DNA of 64,000 nucleotides from assembly GCF_002277895.1 (NCBI RefSeq), contig NZ_CP022998.1, positions 1,283,501 to 1,347,500 of the forward strand. The letters run 5' to 3'. The position numbers and the translations under genes are program-made. Shown in pieces: positions 19,166 through 27,811 of this stretch (its first letter is position 1; every line of letters begins with the position of its first letter). Under the pieces are notes generated by a model that did no database searches, was not told where the DNA came from, and worked only from the letters and a program-made list of their open reading frames with translations. This stretch comes from Rhizobium sp. 11515TR (GTDB lineage: Bacteria > Pseudomonadota > Alphaproteobacteria > Rhizobiales > Rhizobiaceae).

Positions 19166-19666
19166 ATGAGGTTTCGCCGGATGAAAAGCTTGGCAATGGC
19201 ATGGTTCGCCGCAGCGAGCCTCTCCGTCGTATTCGCGTCGGCTGCGCCGGCCGGCGCAATGAGTGCCGACGGCTCCAGCCTCGGAACCGCCGTGGTGCCG
19301 ACCGAGACGATCTATCCGGGCGATATCATCAGCAGCGGCCAGCTCGAAGAGGTCGAGGTCACCAATCCAAACCTCAGCGGCGACTATGCCAAGCGGCTCC
19401 GCGAGGTCACCGGTCTGGTGTCGAAGCGCACGCTTCTTCCCGGCCGCACGATCTCCATCTCCGCGCTGCGCCAGCCCTATGCGGTAACGCGCGGCTCCAA
19501 TGTCCGTCTGGTGATGAGCATGGGCACCATGACGATCACGGCGGCCGGCACGCCGCTGGATGATGGCGCCGTCGGCGATAACGTCCGCGCCCGCAACATG
19601 GACTCCGGCATCATCGTCAACGGCACGGTCCTTCAAAACGGTACGATCCGCGTGGTCGCGAAATGA
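19166..19666 (+). CDS. flgA: Flagellar P-ring assembly chaperone FlgA
   Basis: A 166-residue secreted chaperone for FlgI. A signal peptide is visible at about residues 1-31 (basic start, then LAMAWFAAASLSVVFASAAP, cleaved near AGA-MSA). A SAF-type domain follows (IYPGDIISSGQLEEVEV, LLPGRTISISALRQPY). It is shorter than enteric FlgA and essentially only the SAF part, as is usual in rhizobia. It overlaps flgI by 4 nt. Confidence 0.9.
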   Translation: MRFRRMKSLAMAWFAAASLSVVFASAAPAGAMSADGSSLGTAVVPTETIYPGDIISSGQLEEVEVTNPNLSGDYAKRLREVTGLVSKRTLLPGRTISISALRQPYAVTRGSNVRLVMSMGTMTITAAGTPLDDGAVGDNVRARNMDSGIIVNGTVLQNGTIRVVAK

Positions 19667-20781
19667 AACGGCTTCGTCAACTACTCGCAATCCTGTTCGC
19701 ATTGCCGAGCCTGATCGCGGCCGATCCGGCTCTCGCGATGCAATCGCGCATCAAGGATATTGCGTCGCTGCAATCCGGCCGCGACAACCAGCTGATCGGC
19801 TACGGTCTGATCGTCGGTCTCCAGGGGACCGGCGACGGTCTGCGTTCGTCGCCGTTCACTGAACAGTCCATGCGCGCGATGCTGCAGAACCTCGGCATCT
19901 CGACGCAAGGTGGGCAGTCCGCCGCCAAGAATACCGCCGCCGTCATGGTGACGGCGAACCTGCCGCCCTTTGCAAGCCCGGGCAGTCGCATCGACGTGAC
20001 CGTCAGCTCGCTCGGCGATGCGACGTCGCTGCGCGGCGGCACGCTGATCATGACTTCTCTGAGCGGCGCCGACGGGCAGATCTATGCCGTGGCACAGGGT
20101 TCGGTCATCGTATCCGGTTTCCAGGCGCAGGGCGCCGCCGCCACAGTGACCGAAGGTGTCACGACGGCTGGCCGCGTGCCCGGCGGCGCCATCATTGAGC
20201 GCGAACTGCCGTCGCGCTTCAAGGATTCCGTTAACCTGGTCCTGCAACTGCGCAATCCGGACTTCTCCACCTCGATCCGCATCGCCGATACGGTCAATAC
20301 CTGGGCGACCTCGCGTTTCGGTGCGCCGATCGCGGAAGCCAAGGATTCGCAGGAGGTGACGATCGCCAAGCCGAAGATGGCGGATCTGACGCGGCTGATG
20401 GCCGACATCGAAAATCTCAACGTCCAGACGGATACGCCGGCCAAGGTCGTCATCAACGAGCGCACCGGAACGATCGTCATCGGTGCCGATGTTCGCGTCT
20501 CGCCGGTCGCCGTCAGCTATGGAACGCTGACCGTGCAGGTCAGCGAGAACCCGCAGGTGATTCAGCCGGAACCTTTCTCGGACGGCCAGACGGCGATCCA
20601 GGATCAGACCGATATCACTGCCACCAAGAGCGGCGGCCGCGTGGCCGTTCTGGAAGGGCCTGACCTGAAGACGCTGGTCTCCGGCCTCAACAATATCGGC
20701 GTCAAGCCGGACGGCATCATCGCCATCCTGCAAGGCATCAAGTCGGCCGGCGCCCTGCAAGCGGAGCTCGTATTGCAATGA
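19663..20781 (+). CDS. flgI: Flagellar P-ring protein FlgI
   Basis: A 372-residue periplasmic P-ring protein with a signal peptide (cleavage near ALA-MQS, about residue 25). The family starts with RIKDIASLQSGRDNQLIGYG and continues with GLVVGLxGTGD-like residues (LIVGLQGTGDGLRSSPFTEQ). The C-terminal segment LKTLVSGLNNIGVKPDGIIA is typical. It overlaps flgA and motE by 4 nt on either side. Confidence 0.97.
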   Translation: MKRLRQLLAILFALPSLIAADPALAMQSRIKDIASLQSGRDNQLIGYGLIVGLQGTGDGLRSSPFTEQSMRAMLQNLGISTQGGQSAAKNTAAVMVTANLPPFASPGSRIDVTVSSLGDATSLRGGTLIMTSLSGADGQIYAVAQGSVIVSGFQAQGAAATVTEGVTTAGRVPGGAIIERELPSRFKDSVNLVLQLRNPDFSTSIRIADTVNTWATSRFGAPIAEAKDSQEVTIAKPKMADLTRLMADIENLNVQTDTPAKVVINERTGTIVIGADVRVSPVAVSYGTLTVQVSENPQVIQPEPFSDGQTAIQDQTDITATKSGGRVAVLEGPDLKTLVSGLNNIGVKPDGIIAILQGIKSAGALQAELVLQ

Positions 20782-21308
20782 TATTGACCGCCATTACCAG
20801 AAAAATGCTGATCACCGGCAGCCTCGCCGCGCTGTTGTCGTTGACGACGGCCGCGGCGCAAGAGGCCCCGAAGCCGGTCGCCGATCCAGCTTCGAGCCAG
20901 GACGAGATCCGCCAGTTCTGCACCAATATCGCCGATCCCGCCCGAGACCAGCGCTATCTGCTGCAAAAGCAGGAACTGGAAAAGCTGCAGGCGGATGTCG
21001 ATCAGCGCATTGCCACCATGGACAAGCGCAAGGCCGAATATGAGGATTGGCTGAAAAAGCGCGACGATTTCCTCAAGACGGCCGATCTCGGCCTGGTCGA
21101 TATCTACAAGAACATGAAGCCGGATGCCGCAGCGGCAAGCCTCAACGATGTCAGGACCGTAACCGCCGCAGCCATCATCATGAAGCTTTCTGCGCGCCAG
21201 TCGAGCCTGATCCTGGCGGAAATGGATGCGAAGAAGGCGGCCATGATCACCAATATCATCGCTAGCGCATCCGACCCGAATACATCGAAGTCGAAGGACC
21301 CCTCATGA
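20778..21308 (+). CDS. motE: MotE, chaperone for periplasmic motility protein MotC
   Basis: A 176-residue exported protein with an N-terminal signal sequence (about residues 1-27), a long coiled-coil segment (LQKQELEKLQADVDQRIATM) and a MgtE-N-like tail (ALIIxKL-type region KLSARQSSLILAEMDAKKAA). In Sinorhizobium the gene between flgI and flgH is motE, whose product stabilises MotC in the periplasm and dimerises through a disulfide. The single Cys after the signal peptide (C48) is the candidate residue here. An ATG at residue 10 is an alternative start. It overlaps both neighbours by 4 nt. Confidence 0.87.
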   Translation: MILTAITRKMLITGSLAALLSLTTAAAQEAPKPVADPASSQDEIRQFCTNIADPARDQRYLLQKQELEKLQADVDQRIATMDKRKAEYEDWLKKRDDFLKTADLGLVDIYKNMKPDAAAASLNDVRTVTAAAIIMKLSARQSSLILAEMDAKKAAMITNIIASASDPNTSKSKDPS

Positions 21309-22018
21309 ACACGCGTCTTACGGCCGCCTGCGCAATCGTCGTCTTCCTCGCTGGTTGCCAGTCGCAGGCCCTCAAGGAAATCGGCAGGGCGCCTGCCATG
21401 AGTCCGATCGGCAGCGGCCTGCAATATGCGCAGACGCCGCAGATGTCGCAGTATCCGAAGCGGCCCCATCAGGTCGCGCAGGGCTATTCGCTCTGGAATG
21501 ATTCGCAGGCCGCCCTCTTCAAGGATGCGCGTGCACTCAATGTCGGCGACATCCTGACTGTTACGATCCAGATCAATGACAAGGCGAATTGGGATAACGA
21601 GACCAATCGCAATCGCACGAACAAGAGCGATATGAACTGGAATATCACCGCCAAGATCTTCGGCTGGCAGCCAAGCACCAATGCCGACGCGACCTCGGGC
21701 TCCGACACCAGCACCGACAGCAAGGGCAAAATGCAGCGCTCCGAGCAGATCAACCTTCTGGTCGCAGCTGTCGTAACGGGTATTCTCGAAAACGGCAACC
21801 TGATGATCAGCGGTTCGCAGGAAGTGCGCATGAACCAGGAAATCCGTATTCTCAACGTCGCCGGCATCGTCCGGCCGCAGGACGTCACCTCCGAGAATAC
21901 CATTTCCTACGACAAGATCGCCGAGGCGCGCATCTCCTATGGCGGCCGTGGCCGCCTGACGGAAATACAGCAGCCGCCGAGGGGGCAGCAGGCCGTCGAC
22001 CTGCTCTCGCCGCTCTGA
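21305..22018 (+). CDS. flgH: Flagellar L-ring lipoprotein FlgH
   Basis: A 237-residue outer-membrane ring protein. A lipoprotein signal ends in the lipobox LAGC (Cys18). The family segments SLWNDSQAALFKDARALNVG, DILTVTIQINDKANWDNETN and NGNLMISGSQEVRMNQEIRI are clear. It forms the L ring with FlgI's P ring as bushing for the rod. It overlaps motE by 4 nt. Confidence 0.97.
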   Translation: MNTRLTAACAIVVFLAGCQSQALKEIGRAPAMSPIGSGLQYAQTPQMSQYPKRPHQVAQGYSLWNDSQAALFKDARALNVGDILTVTIQINDKANWDNETNRNRTNKSDMNWNITAKIFGWQPSTNADATSGSDTSTDSKGKMQRSEQINLLVAAVVTGILENGNLMISGSQEVRMNQEIRILNVAGIVRPQDVTSENTISYDKIAEARISYGGRGRLTEIQQPPRGQQAVDLLSPL

Positions 22019-22042
22019 TTTGACAGTGGACGGATAGGGAAT

Positions 22043-22537
22043 ATGGCAGCAGCCGCAGACGAAACGGCAAAGGGCAAGGGATCGCCGATGATCATGATGA
22101 TCGTCGGGCTACTGGTGCTGACCGTGCTCGGCGGCGGCGGCGGCTGGGTCCTGGGAACCATGGTTGCGCCGCGGATCAAGGAGGCCACCGCGGCCGTGCA
22201 GGCGATTGCAAAGGCCGGCGGCGACAGCAAGCAGGCTGCGGCAGCCGCCCAGGCAAGCGGCATCGTTGCGCTCGATCCGATCACCACTAATCTCGCTTAT
22301 CCCTCGCAGAGCTGGATCAGGCTGGAACTTGCGCTGGTTTTCAAGGGGCCACCGGACGCACAGCTCGCCCAGGCGATCCATCAGGATATCTTGGCTTATA
22401 TCCGCACGGTTTCCCTGCAGCAGATCGAAGGCGCCCGTGGCCTGCAATATCTTCGGGATGACATTCAGGAGCGTGTTGACCTGCGCTCCGAAGGACGGGT
22501 ATCGAAAGTTATCTTCAGAACTTTCGTGATCGAATGA
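22043..22537 (+). CDS. fliL: Flagellar basal body-associated protein FliL
   Basis: A 164-residue protein with one membrane segment (MIMMIVGLLVLTVLGGGGGW, about residues 14-34) and a periplasmic domain ending in VDLRSEGRVSKVIFRTFVIE, typical of FliL, which supports the stator around the rod. It lies immediately before fliP, the usual arrangement, with a 4-nt overlap. Confidence 0.92.
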   Translation: MAAAADETAKGKGSPMIMMIVGLLVLTVLGGGGGWVLGTMVAPRIKEATAAVQAIAKAGGDSKQAAAAAQASGIVALDPITTNLAYPSQSWIRLELALVFKGPPDAQLAQAIHQDILAYIRTVSLQQIEGARGLQYLRDDIQERVDLRSEGRVSKVIFRTFVIE

Positions 22538-23292
22538 GTCGATTAGCACTTGCCCTGTTCATATTCGTCATTGCTGCATTGTCGCCTGAGCTGGCGGCGG
22601 CGCAGCAATTGTCGCAGCAGCTTCCCACCGATCTGCTGAACGCGCCGGTCAACGGCTCGGTTGCCGCCTGGATCATCCGTACCTTCGGGCTTCTGACGAT
22701 CCTGTCGATCGCGCCGGGTATCCTGATCATGGTGACGAGCTTTCCGCGCTTCATCATCGCGTTTTCGATCCTGCGCACCGGTATGGGCCTTGCGACGACG
22801 CCGTCGAACATGATCCTGCTGAGCCTCGCCCTTTTCATGACCTTCTACGTCATGTCGCCGACCTTCGATCAGGCCTGGAAGGATGGCGTGCAGCCGCTGC
22901 TGGCCAATCAGATTTCGGAAGCGGACGCAGTGCAGCGCATCGCCGAGCCCTTCCGCACCTTCATGTCCAACAACACGCGCGACAAGGACCTGAAGCTTTT
23001 CGTTGACCTCGCACAGGAACGCGGCCAGACGACAGTGGTCGACAACAAGATCGATTATCGTGTGCTGATCCCGGCCTTCATGATCTCCGAAATCCGCCGC
23101 GGCTTCGAAATCGGTTTCCTTGTGGTCCTGCCGTTTCTGGTCATCGACCTGATCGTTTCGACCATCGTTATGGCGATGGGCATGATGATGCTGCCGCCGA
23201 CCTCGATCTCTCTGCCGTTCAAGATTCTCTTTTTCGTGCTGATCGACGGCTGGAACCTTCTGGTCGGCAGCCTGGTCCGCTCTTTCCACTGA
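22534..23292 (+). CDS. fliP: Flagellar export gate protein FliP
   Basis: A 252-residue membrane protein of the type III export gate. It has a cleavable signal peptide (to about residue 22, AAA), then hydrophobic segments with the signatures FPRFIIAFSILRTGMGLATT and PAFMISEIRRGFEIGFLVVL, and MGMMMLPPTSISLPFKILFF near the C-terminus. It is the last gene of the flgF-fliP operon; a hairpin follows at 23308. Confidence 0.97.
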   Translation: MSRLALALFIFVIAALSPELAAAQQLSQQLPTDLLNAPVNGSVAAWIIRTFGLLTILSIAPGILIMVTSFPRFIIAFSILRTGMGLATTPSNMILLSLALFMTFYVMSPTFDQAWKDGVQPLLANQISEADAVQRIAEPFRTFMSNNTRDKDLKLFVDLAQERGQTTVVDNKIDYRVLIPAFMISEIRRGFEIGFLVVLPFLVIDLIVSTIVMAMGMMMLPPTSISLPFKILFFVLIDGWNLLVGSLVRSFH

Positions 23293-23307
23293 TATTGTGA
23301 GCGGAAG

Positions 23308-23339
23308 GTGATCACCGGGGCTCTTGCCCCGATGATCAC
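23308..23339. terminator. Hairpin between convergent fliP and the GT41 gene
   Basis: A 14-bp stem with a single mismatch (GTGATCA-C-CGGGGC / GCCCCG-A-TGATCAC) and a TCTT loop. It sits in the 53-bp gap between the convergent stops of fliP and the minus-strand gene at 23346. There is no strong T run, but the position and stability suggest it ends both transcripts. Confidence 0.75.
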
Positions 23340-23345
23340 TGAAAC

Positions 23346-25289
23346 TTACTCGGCCGCGATTGCCGCCGAATTCCGGTCGTCTTCCATGAAGGGTTCGGTG
23401 CGCGCCGGCAGTGCCGGTATGTCCATGTGATCGGGTGCAAGCCCCTGCTTGGCCCGCGCCGCCATCATCTCGAAGGCCGTCTCCAGATGACGCGTGAAGC
23501 GTTCGGCATCGAAGAGCGGCTTGATGTAACGATTGGCCGCCAGCGTTTCCTTGAACTGGGCAATCTGCTCCGGCTGGCCGGCGAGCTGCACCGCCATGTC
23601 TTCATAGGCCTTGACGTCGTCGGCCACCAGTTCCGACAGGCCGATGGCATTCAGCAGGCTTTCGCTGACGCGCGAAGCGAAATTGGTGCCCTTGATGGTG
23701 AGAACCGGCAGGCCGCCCCAGAGCTGTTCCGAGGTCGTCGTATGGCCGTTGACGGGGAAGGTATCGAGGCCGAGGTCAGCAAGCTGCTGGCGGTCGATAT
23801 GGTCCTCGTAGCGAATGCGGCTGGTAAAGACGACCCGCTTGCGGTTGACGCCGCGGGCTTCCAGGCGCGACCAGATATTGGCCTCCGCCCGAGGGCCGTT
23901 GCACAGCAGCCAAAGCACGCTGTTCTTGCTGCGCTTGAGAATATTGCACCATACGTCGACCATCTGAGGCGTGATCTTGCGGTTGCCGTTGAAGGAAGCG
24001 TAGACGAAAGCGTCCTCGGGCAGCCCGTGCTCCGCACGTGTCGTCGGCCGCGGCTTCGGGCGGTTAAGCGGATCATTCGGCTGGTAGCATTCGGGCAGGC
24101 GGCAATACTTTTCGTAAAAATGCGCCTTCGACTGATCCGGCAGGACGTAATGGTCGCCGATGATGTAGTCGAGGTCGATGTTGACGGTTGTGCCGGGAAA
24201 GCCCAGCCAGGCGACATGGATCGGAGCGGGCATGTAGTTGAGGATGAAAGCGCGGCTTCCCTTTGTATGCCCCTTGAGATCGACGAGAATGTCGATTCCG
24301 CGGGCGCGGATCGCTTCTGCCGCAGCCTGGTTGGAAAGGCCGCGAATGTCGACCGTCGTCCCCAGTGCCGAATAGTCGAAAGCCTCCTCTTTCTGGTGAG
24401 CCGCCTCCGAGTGGTCGAAAAGGGTGATTTCGAACCGATCCTTGTCGTGCAGCTCGAGGACGCGCTGCATCAGCTTCATCGTCGCGTGTCCCGGCCAGAA
24501 ATCGGAGGAGAGATAGCCGATGCGGATCTTGCCGCCCCATATGTGCGGCAGCTTGCGGCGGGCTTCCGCATGGCCCGCCGGCAATGGATCGGTGTCGTGG
24601 ACCGCGAGCTTGTTAAGCGCCTCGTCGCCGCACCAATGGAGATGAAAGAAGGGATTGTCCGGAATGACATGCTCGAGCTTGCCCTGTGCAAGCGATGCCA
24701 GGACCGGGGCCATATGTTTTTCGACGGCGGCCAGATCGGACACCTCGCGCGCGAAGATCAGGTAGAGCGCGCGGAAAATGACATGGTCGGGATGCTTCTT
24801 GAACAGGGTCGTGACGATGTGCCGGTTGCTTTCGTCATAGAGATCGTCAGTTAGCAGCCTTGCGGCCATCTGGCGATGCTTGAGTTCCGGTCCTTCGACG
24901 AGCACCGTCTTGAAGCCCGTCAGCAAATCTTTTTGCTGACGGGCGAGAAAGATGCGGCTGAGGACGAAGGCAAGGTCCGGATCCTTGAATGCCAGCGGCA
25001 GGATCAGGCTTCCGATCGCGAGTGCCTGATCGTCGTTGCCGCAATCGCCGTGCAGCAGCAGAGCTTCCCGAAGATAGTCGTCGCGCTGCGGCTTTTGCCG
25101 GCCCGCCAGCTCGTAGGCGCTCGCCGCATCCGATCGGAAGCCGAGTTTCAGCAGCGTCTTTGCGAGCAGCGCATAGGTCTTGGGCGATCTGTCGACGTTC
25201 AGCAGCTCGTTCAGCGTTTCGAGTGCGCGTGTATATTGGCCCTTCTGGTAGAAGCCGGACGCTGTCACAAAGGCATTTTTCGTATTCAC
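23346..25289 (-). CDS. TPR-containing GT41-family glycosyltransferase (O-GlcNAc transferase/SPINDLY type), candidate flagellin glycosyltransferase
   Basis: A 647-residue protein. Residues 1-200 are helical TPR-like repeats (FYQKGQYTRALETLNELLNV and the following repeats). Residues ~250-620 match the GT41 catalytic fold: IRIGYLSSDFWPGHATMKLM with the His (H268) that aligns with the catalytic His of O-GlcNAc transferase, PAPIHVAWLGFPGTT, YASFNGNRKITPQMVDVW (K438, the UDP-contacting Lys), and QLADLGLDTFPVNGHTTTSE followed by LWGGLPVLTI. It has no signal peptide, so it is cytosolic. It sits between fliP and the first flagellin, divergent from the latter. Known FlmG of Caulobacter is a TPR-GT41-type flagellin glycosyltransferase, so modification of flagellin Ser/Thr before export is the best inference. 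The donor sugar is unknown. Confidence 0.85.
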   Translation of the reverse strand: MNTKNAFVTASGFYQKGQYTRALETLNELLNVDRSPKTYALLAKTLLKLGFRSDAASAYELAGRQKPQRDDYLREALLLHGDCGNDDQALAIGSLILPLAFKDPDLAFVLSRIFLARQQKDLLTGFKTVLVEGPELKHRQMAARLLTDDLYDESNRHIVTTLFKKHPDHVIFRALYLIFAREVSDLAAVEKHMAPVLASLAQGKLEHVIPDNPFFHLHWCGDEALNKLAVHDTDPLPAGHAEARRKLPHIWGGKIRIGYLSSDFWPGHATMKLMQRVLELHDKDRFEITLFDHSEAAHQKEEAFDYSALGTTVDIRGLSNQAAAEAIRARGIDILVDLKGHTKGSRAFILNYMPAPIHVAWLGFPGTTVNIDLDYIIGDHYVLPDQSKAHFYEKYCRLPECYQPNDPLNRPKPRPTTRAEHGLPEDAFVYASFNGNRKITPQMVDVWCNILKRSKNSVLWLLCNGPRAEANIWSRLEARGVNRKRVVFTSRIRYEDHIDRQQLADLGLDTFPVNGHTTTSEQLWGGLPVLTIKGTNFASRVSESLLNAIGLSELVADDVKAYEDMAVQLAGQPEQIAQFKETLAANRYIKPLFDAERFTRHLETAFEMMAARAKQGLAPDHMDIPALPARTEPFMEDDRNSAAIAAE

Positions 25290-25621
25290 GAGCGAGAACT
25301 CCGAGCGATATGTTGACTGGCTTCCGCCGAACGGGGAGGGCCGGCATCATGGATTCGCTTCATGATCCCTCACGGAGCTTGCCTGAAACCGAAGCACCGG
25401 TCGAAATTGCCTTTACGGATTCTTAGCCACGTTCCAGAGAGGCGGTGCCCATCGGTCCCAGATTTAAGAAATTGGCAAGCAATGGATGCGAACTTTCTCG
25501 CGACATGACGGGTTTGGTCCTCTAGGAAAATGGATCGAGGGGCATGAAGCTGCTCCGTCATCGCCGGTATTTCCAGTCCGGTATGTCCTCCTTTTGTATC
25601 CAGTTTCCAGGGGACACTCCT
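25290..25621. promoter_or_regulatory. Divergent control region between the GT41 gene and flagellin 1
   Basis: A 332-bp gap between the divergently read glycosyltransferase (minus) and flagellin (plus) genes. It must contain both promoters. The shared flagellin leader element is at 25542-25588. The frames open here show no ribosome site or family resemblance. Confidence 0.55.
25542..25588 (+). promoter_or_regulatory. Conserved flagellin leader element, copy 1
   Basis: GCATGA at 25542-25547, then two CCGG boxes (25564-25567 and 25578-25581) forming a small dyad, and ATGTCC at 25583-25588. The same order is found before the other three flagellin genes. The element starts 80 nt upstream of the flagellin ATG. 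It may be part of the promoter or of the mRNA leader. Confidence 0.6.
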
Positions 25622-26536
25622 ATGACCAGCATTATCACCAACAATTCCGCAATGGCCGCCCTCCAGACGCTGCAGAACATCAGCAGCAACCTGCAGGACA
25701 CGCAAAACGCCGTTTCTTCCGGCCTGCGCATCTCCAAGGCTTCCGACAACGCTGCCTACTGGTCGATCGCCACGAGCATGAAGTCCGACAACAGCGCCAT
25801 CGGCGCCGTTTCCGACGCTCTCGGCCTCGGCGCTGCCAAGGTTGACACCGCATCGACGGCCGTCACCAGCGCGATCGATATCGTTGGCCAGATCAAGGAC
25901 AAGCTTGCAACCGCCATGGAAGGCTCGGTCGACAAGAAGTCCGTTCAGGAAGAAATCGGCCAGCTGCAGCAGCAGCTTCAGAGCGTTGCCCAGTCGGCTT
26001 CGTTCAACGGCGAAAACTGGGTCATGGCCGCAAACAACGGCTCGGCTTCGGTTGTTTCCTCGTTCATCCGCGGCACCAACGGCACCGTTTCGGTCAGCAC
26101 GACGTCCTATGCCTTCAACACCGGCGCAACCGGCAACGTTCTGTTCGGCGCCAATGCAGACGGCACGATCAACACGTCTTCGGGCATCCTCGGCACGCAG
26201 GACAGCACCGTCAACGCTTCGGTCTTCAGCCTCGACATTAGCAGCATGACCTCCGGCCAGATCTCCAGCGCGCTCAACATGGTTCAGACCGCTCTGAACT
26301 CGATGACCAGCCTGGGTTCGAAGCTCGGCTCCATCTCCAGCCGTATCGACCTGCAGACGAGCTTCGCTTCCTCGCTGTCCGACTCGATCCAGTCGGGCGT
26401 TGGCAAGCTGGTTGACGCCGACATGGAACAGGAATCGAGCAAGCTGTCCGCTCTGCAGACGCAGCAGCAGCTGGCCATCCAGTCCCTGTCGATCGCCAAC
26501 TCCTCGACCCAGTCGATCCTGTCGCTCTTCCGTTAA
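25622..26536 (+). CDS. fla: Flagellin 1
   Basis: A 304-residue filament subunit. The conserved flagellin N-terminus (MTSIITNNSAMAALQTLQNI, with SSGLRISKASDNAAYWSIAT) and C-terminus (QTQQQLAIQSLSIANSSTQS then ILSLFR) frame a short, Ser/Thr/Ala-rich variable centre, giving a compact rhizobial flagellin. I chose the ATG at 25622; the upstream open frame includes the leader element and is not flagellin-like. It is nearly identical to flagellin 2, including a 173-bp stretch without differences. It has its own terminator, so it is transcribed alone. Confidence 0.97.
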   Translation: MTSIITNNSAMAALQTLQNISSNLQDTQNAVSSGLRISKASDNAAYWSIATSMKSDNSAIGAVSDALGLGAAKVDTASTAVTSAIDIVGQIKDKLATAMEGSVDKKSVQEEIGQLQQQLQSVAQSASFNGENWVMAANNGSASVVSSFIRGTNGTVSVSTTSYAFNTGATGNVLFGANADGTINTSSGILGTQDSTVNASVFSLDISSMTSGQISSALNMVQTALNSMTSLGSKLGSISSRIDLQTSFASSLSDSIQSGVGKLVDADMEQESSKLSALQTQQQLAIQSLSIANSSTQSILSLFR

Positions 26537-26587
26537 TAGGAAGCGCCAACGCCGCGCGTTGGTCGAAAATCCTAAACAACAAGTTAA

Positions 26588-26616
26588 CCGCGCCTATCTA
26601 AGGCGCGGTTTTTTTT
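26588..26616 (+). terminator. Rho-independent terminator after flagellin 1
   Basis: A perfect 7-bp GC stem (CCGCGCC / GGCGCGG) with a 7-nt loop, followed by eight T residues, 51 nt after the flagellin 1 stop. Confidence 0.95.
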
Positions 26617-26715
26617 ATATTTTTCGGCCAAACCCGGTTCAGCTTTTCTTAACTATATTGCTGTTTCTTAGGACCATCGAAGCGGCGAGTTAACCTTAAC
26701 GAATTGGGTTAATAG

Positions 26716-26759
26716 GCATGATGCTGAATGCCGTTACCGGTTTTAGGTCCGGAATGTCC
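26716..26759 (+). promoter_or_regulatory. Conserved flagellin leader element, copy 2
   Basis: GCATGA at 26716-26721, CCGG at 26737-26740 and 26749-26752, ATGTCC at 26754-26759, starting 76 nt before the ATG of flagellin 2. A TTAA-rich stretch with GTTAAC-like words lies directly upstream and is shared with copy 3. Confidence 0.65.
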
Positions 26760-26791
26760 CTTATTCAACCACTGCCAAAGGGGCAAATATC

Positions 26792-27706
26792 ATGACGAGC
26801 ATTCTTACCAACAACGCCGCAATGGCTGCTCTCCAGACGCTGCGTACCATCGGCTCGAACCTGCAGGACACGCAGAACGCCGTTTCTTCCGGCCTGCGCA
26901 TCTCCAAGGCTTCCGACAACGCTGCCTACTGGTCGATCGCCACGAGCATGAAGTCCGACAACAGCGCCATCGGCGCCGTTTCCGACGCTCTCGGCCTCGG
27001 CGCTGCCAAGGTTGACACCGCATCGACGGCCGTCACCAGCGCGATCGACGTCGTCGGCCAGATCAAGGACAAGCTTGCAACCGCGATGGAACCGTCGGTC
27101 GACAAGAAGTCCGTTCAGGAAGAAATCACGCAGCTGCAGCAGCAGCTTCAGAGCGTTGCCCAGTCGGCTTCGTTCAACGGCGAAAACTGGGTCATGGCCG
27201 CAAACAACGACTCGGCTTCGGTTGTTTCTTCGTTCATCCGCGGCACCAACGGCACCGTTTCGGTCAGCTCGACGTCCTATGCCTTCAACACCGGCGCAAC
27301 CGGCAACGTTCTGTTCGGCGCCAATGCAGACGGCACGATCAACACGTCTTCGGGTATCCTCGGCACCCAGGACAGCACCGTCAGCGCCTCGGTCTTCAGC
27401 CTCGACATCACCAACATGACGGGCGGCCAGATCTCCAGCGCGCTCAACATGGTTCAGACCGCTCTGAACTCGCTGACCAGCCTGGGTTCGAAGCTCGGCT
27501 CCATCTCCAGCCGTATCGACCTGCAGACGAGCTTCGCTTCCTCGCTGTCCGACTCCATCCAGTCGGGCGTTGGCAAGCTGGTTGACGCCGACATGGAAGA
27601 AGAATCGAGCAAGCTGTCCGCTCTGCAGACGCAGCAGCAGCTGGCTGTTCAGTCCCTGTCGATCGCCAACTCCTCGACCCAGCAGATCCTGTCGCTCTTC
27701 CGTTAA
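26792..27706 (+). CDS. fla: Flagellin 2
   Basis: A 304-residue flagellin of exactly the same length as flagellin 1. The two differ by scattered residues (for example LTNNAAMAALQTLRTIGSNL against IITNNSAMAALQTLQNISSN, and LDITNMTGGQ against LDISSMTSGQ). Long stretches are identical in DNA, pointing to recent duplication or gene conversion. Terminator at 27751. In Rhizobium several flagellins are assembled into one complex filament. Confidence 0.97.
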   Translation: MTSILTNNAAMAALQTLRTIGSNLQDTQNAVSSGLRISKASDNAAYWSIATSMKSDNSAIGAVSDALGLGAAKVDTASTAVTSAIDVVGQIKDKLATAMEPSVDKKSVQEEITQLQQQLQSVAQSASFNGENWVMAANNDSASVVSSFIRGTNGTVSVSSTSYAFNTGATGNVLFGANADGTINTSSGILGTQDSTVSASVFSLDITNMTGGQISSALNMVQTALNSLTSLGSKLGSISSRIDLQTSFASSLSDSIQSGVGKLVDADMEEESSKLSALQTQQQLAVQSLSIANSSTQQILSLFR

Positions 27707-27750
27707 TAGGAAGCGCCAGCACACGTTGGCCAAACAGGAAAACGACCTTG

Positions 27751-27780
27751 CCGCGCCTTCTCCGGAAGGCGCGGTTTTCG
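27751..27780 (+). terminator. Rho-independent terminator after flagellin 2
   Basis: A long GC stem (CCGCGCCTTC / GGAAGGCGCGG with a very short loop), followed by TTTTCGTTTT. It is 45 nt after the flagellin 2 stop. Confidence 0.9.
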
Positions 27781-27811
27781 TTTTGCGCGACGCCGCAATC
27801 CGGCTGCGAGC

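Noticed and set aside
25622..27706. Repeated sequence blocks suggesting a tandem repeat or array
   Set aside because: They are two homologous flagellin genes, not a CRISPR or satellite; no short regularly spaced repeats were found in the window.
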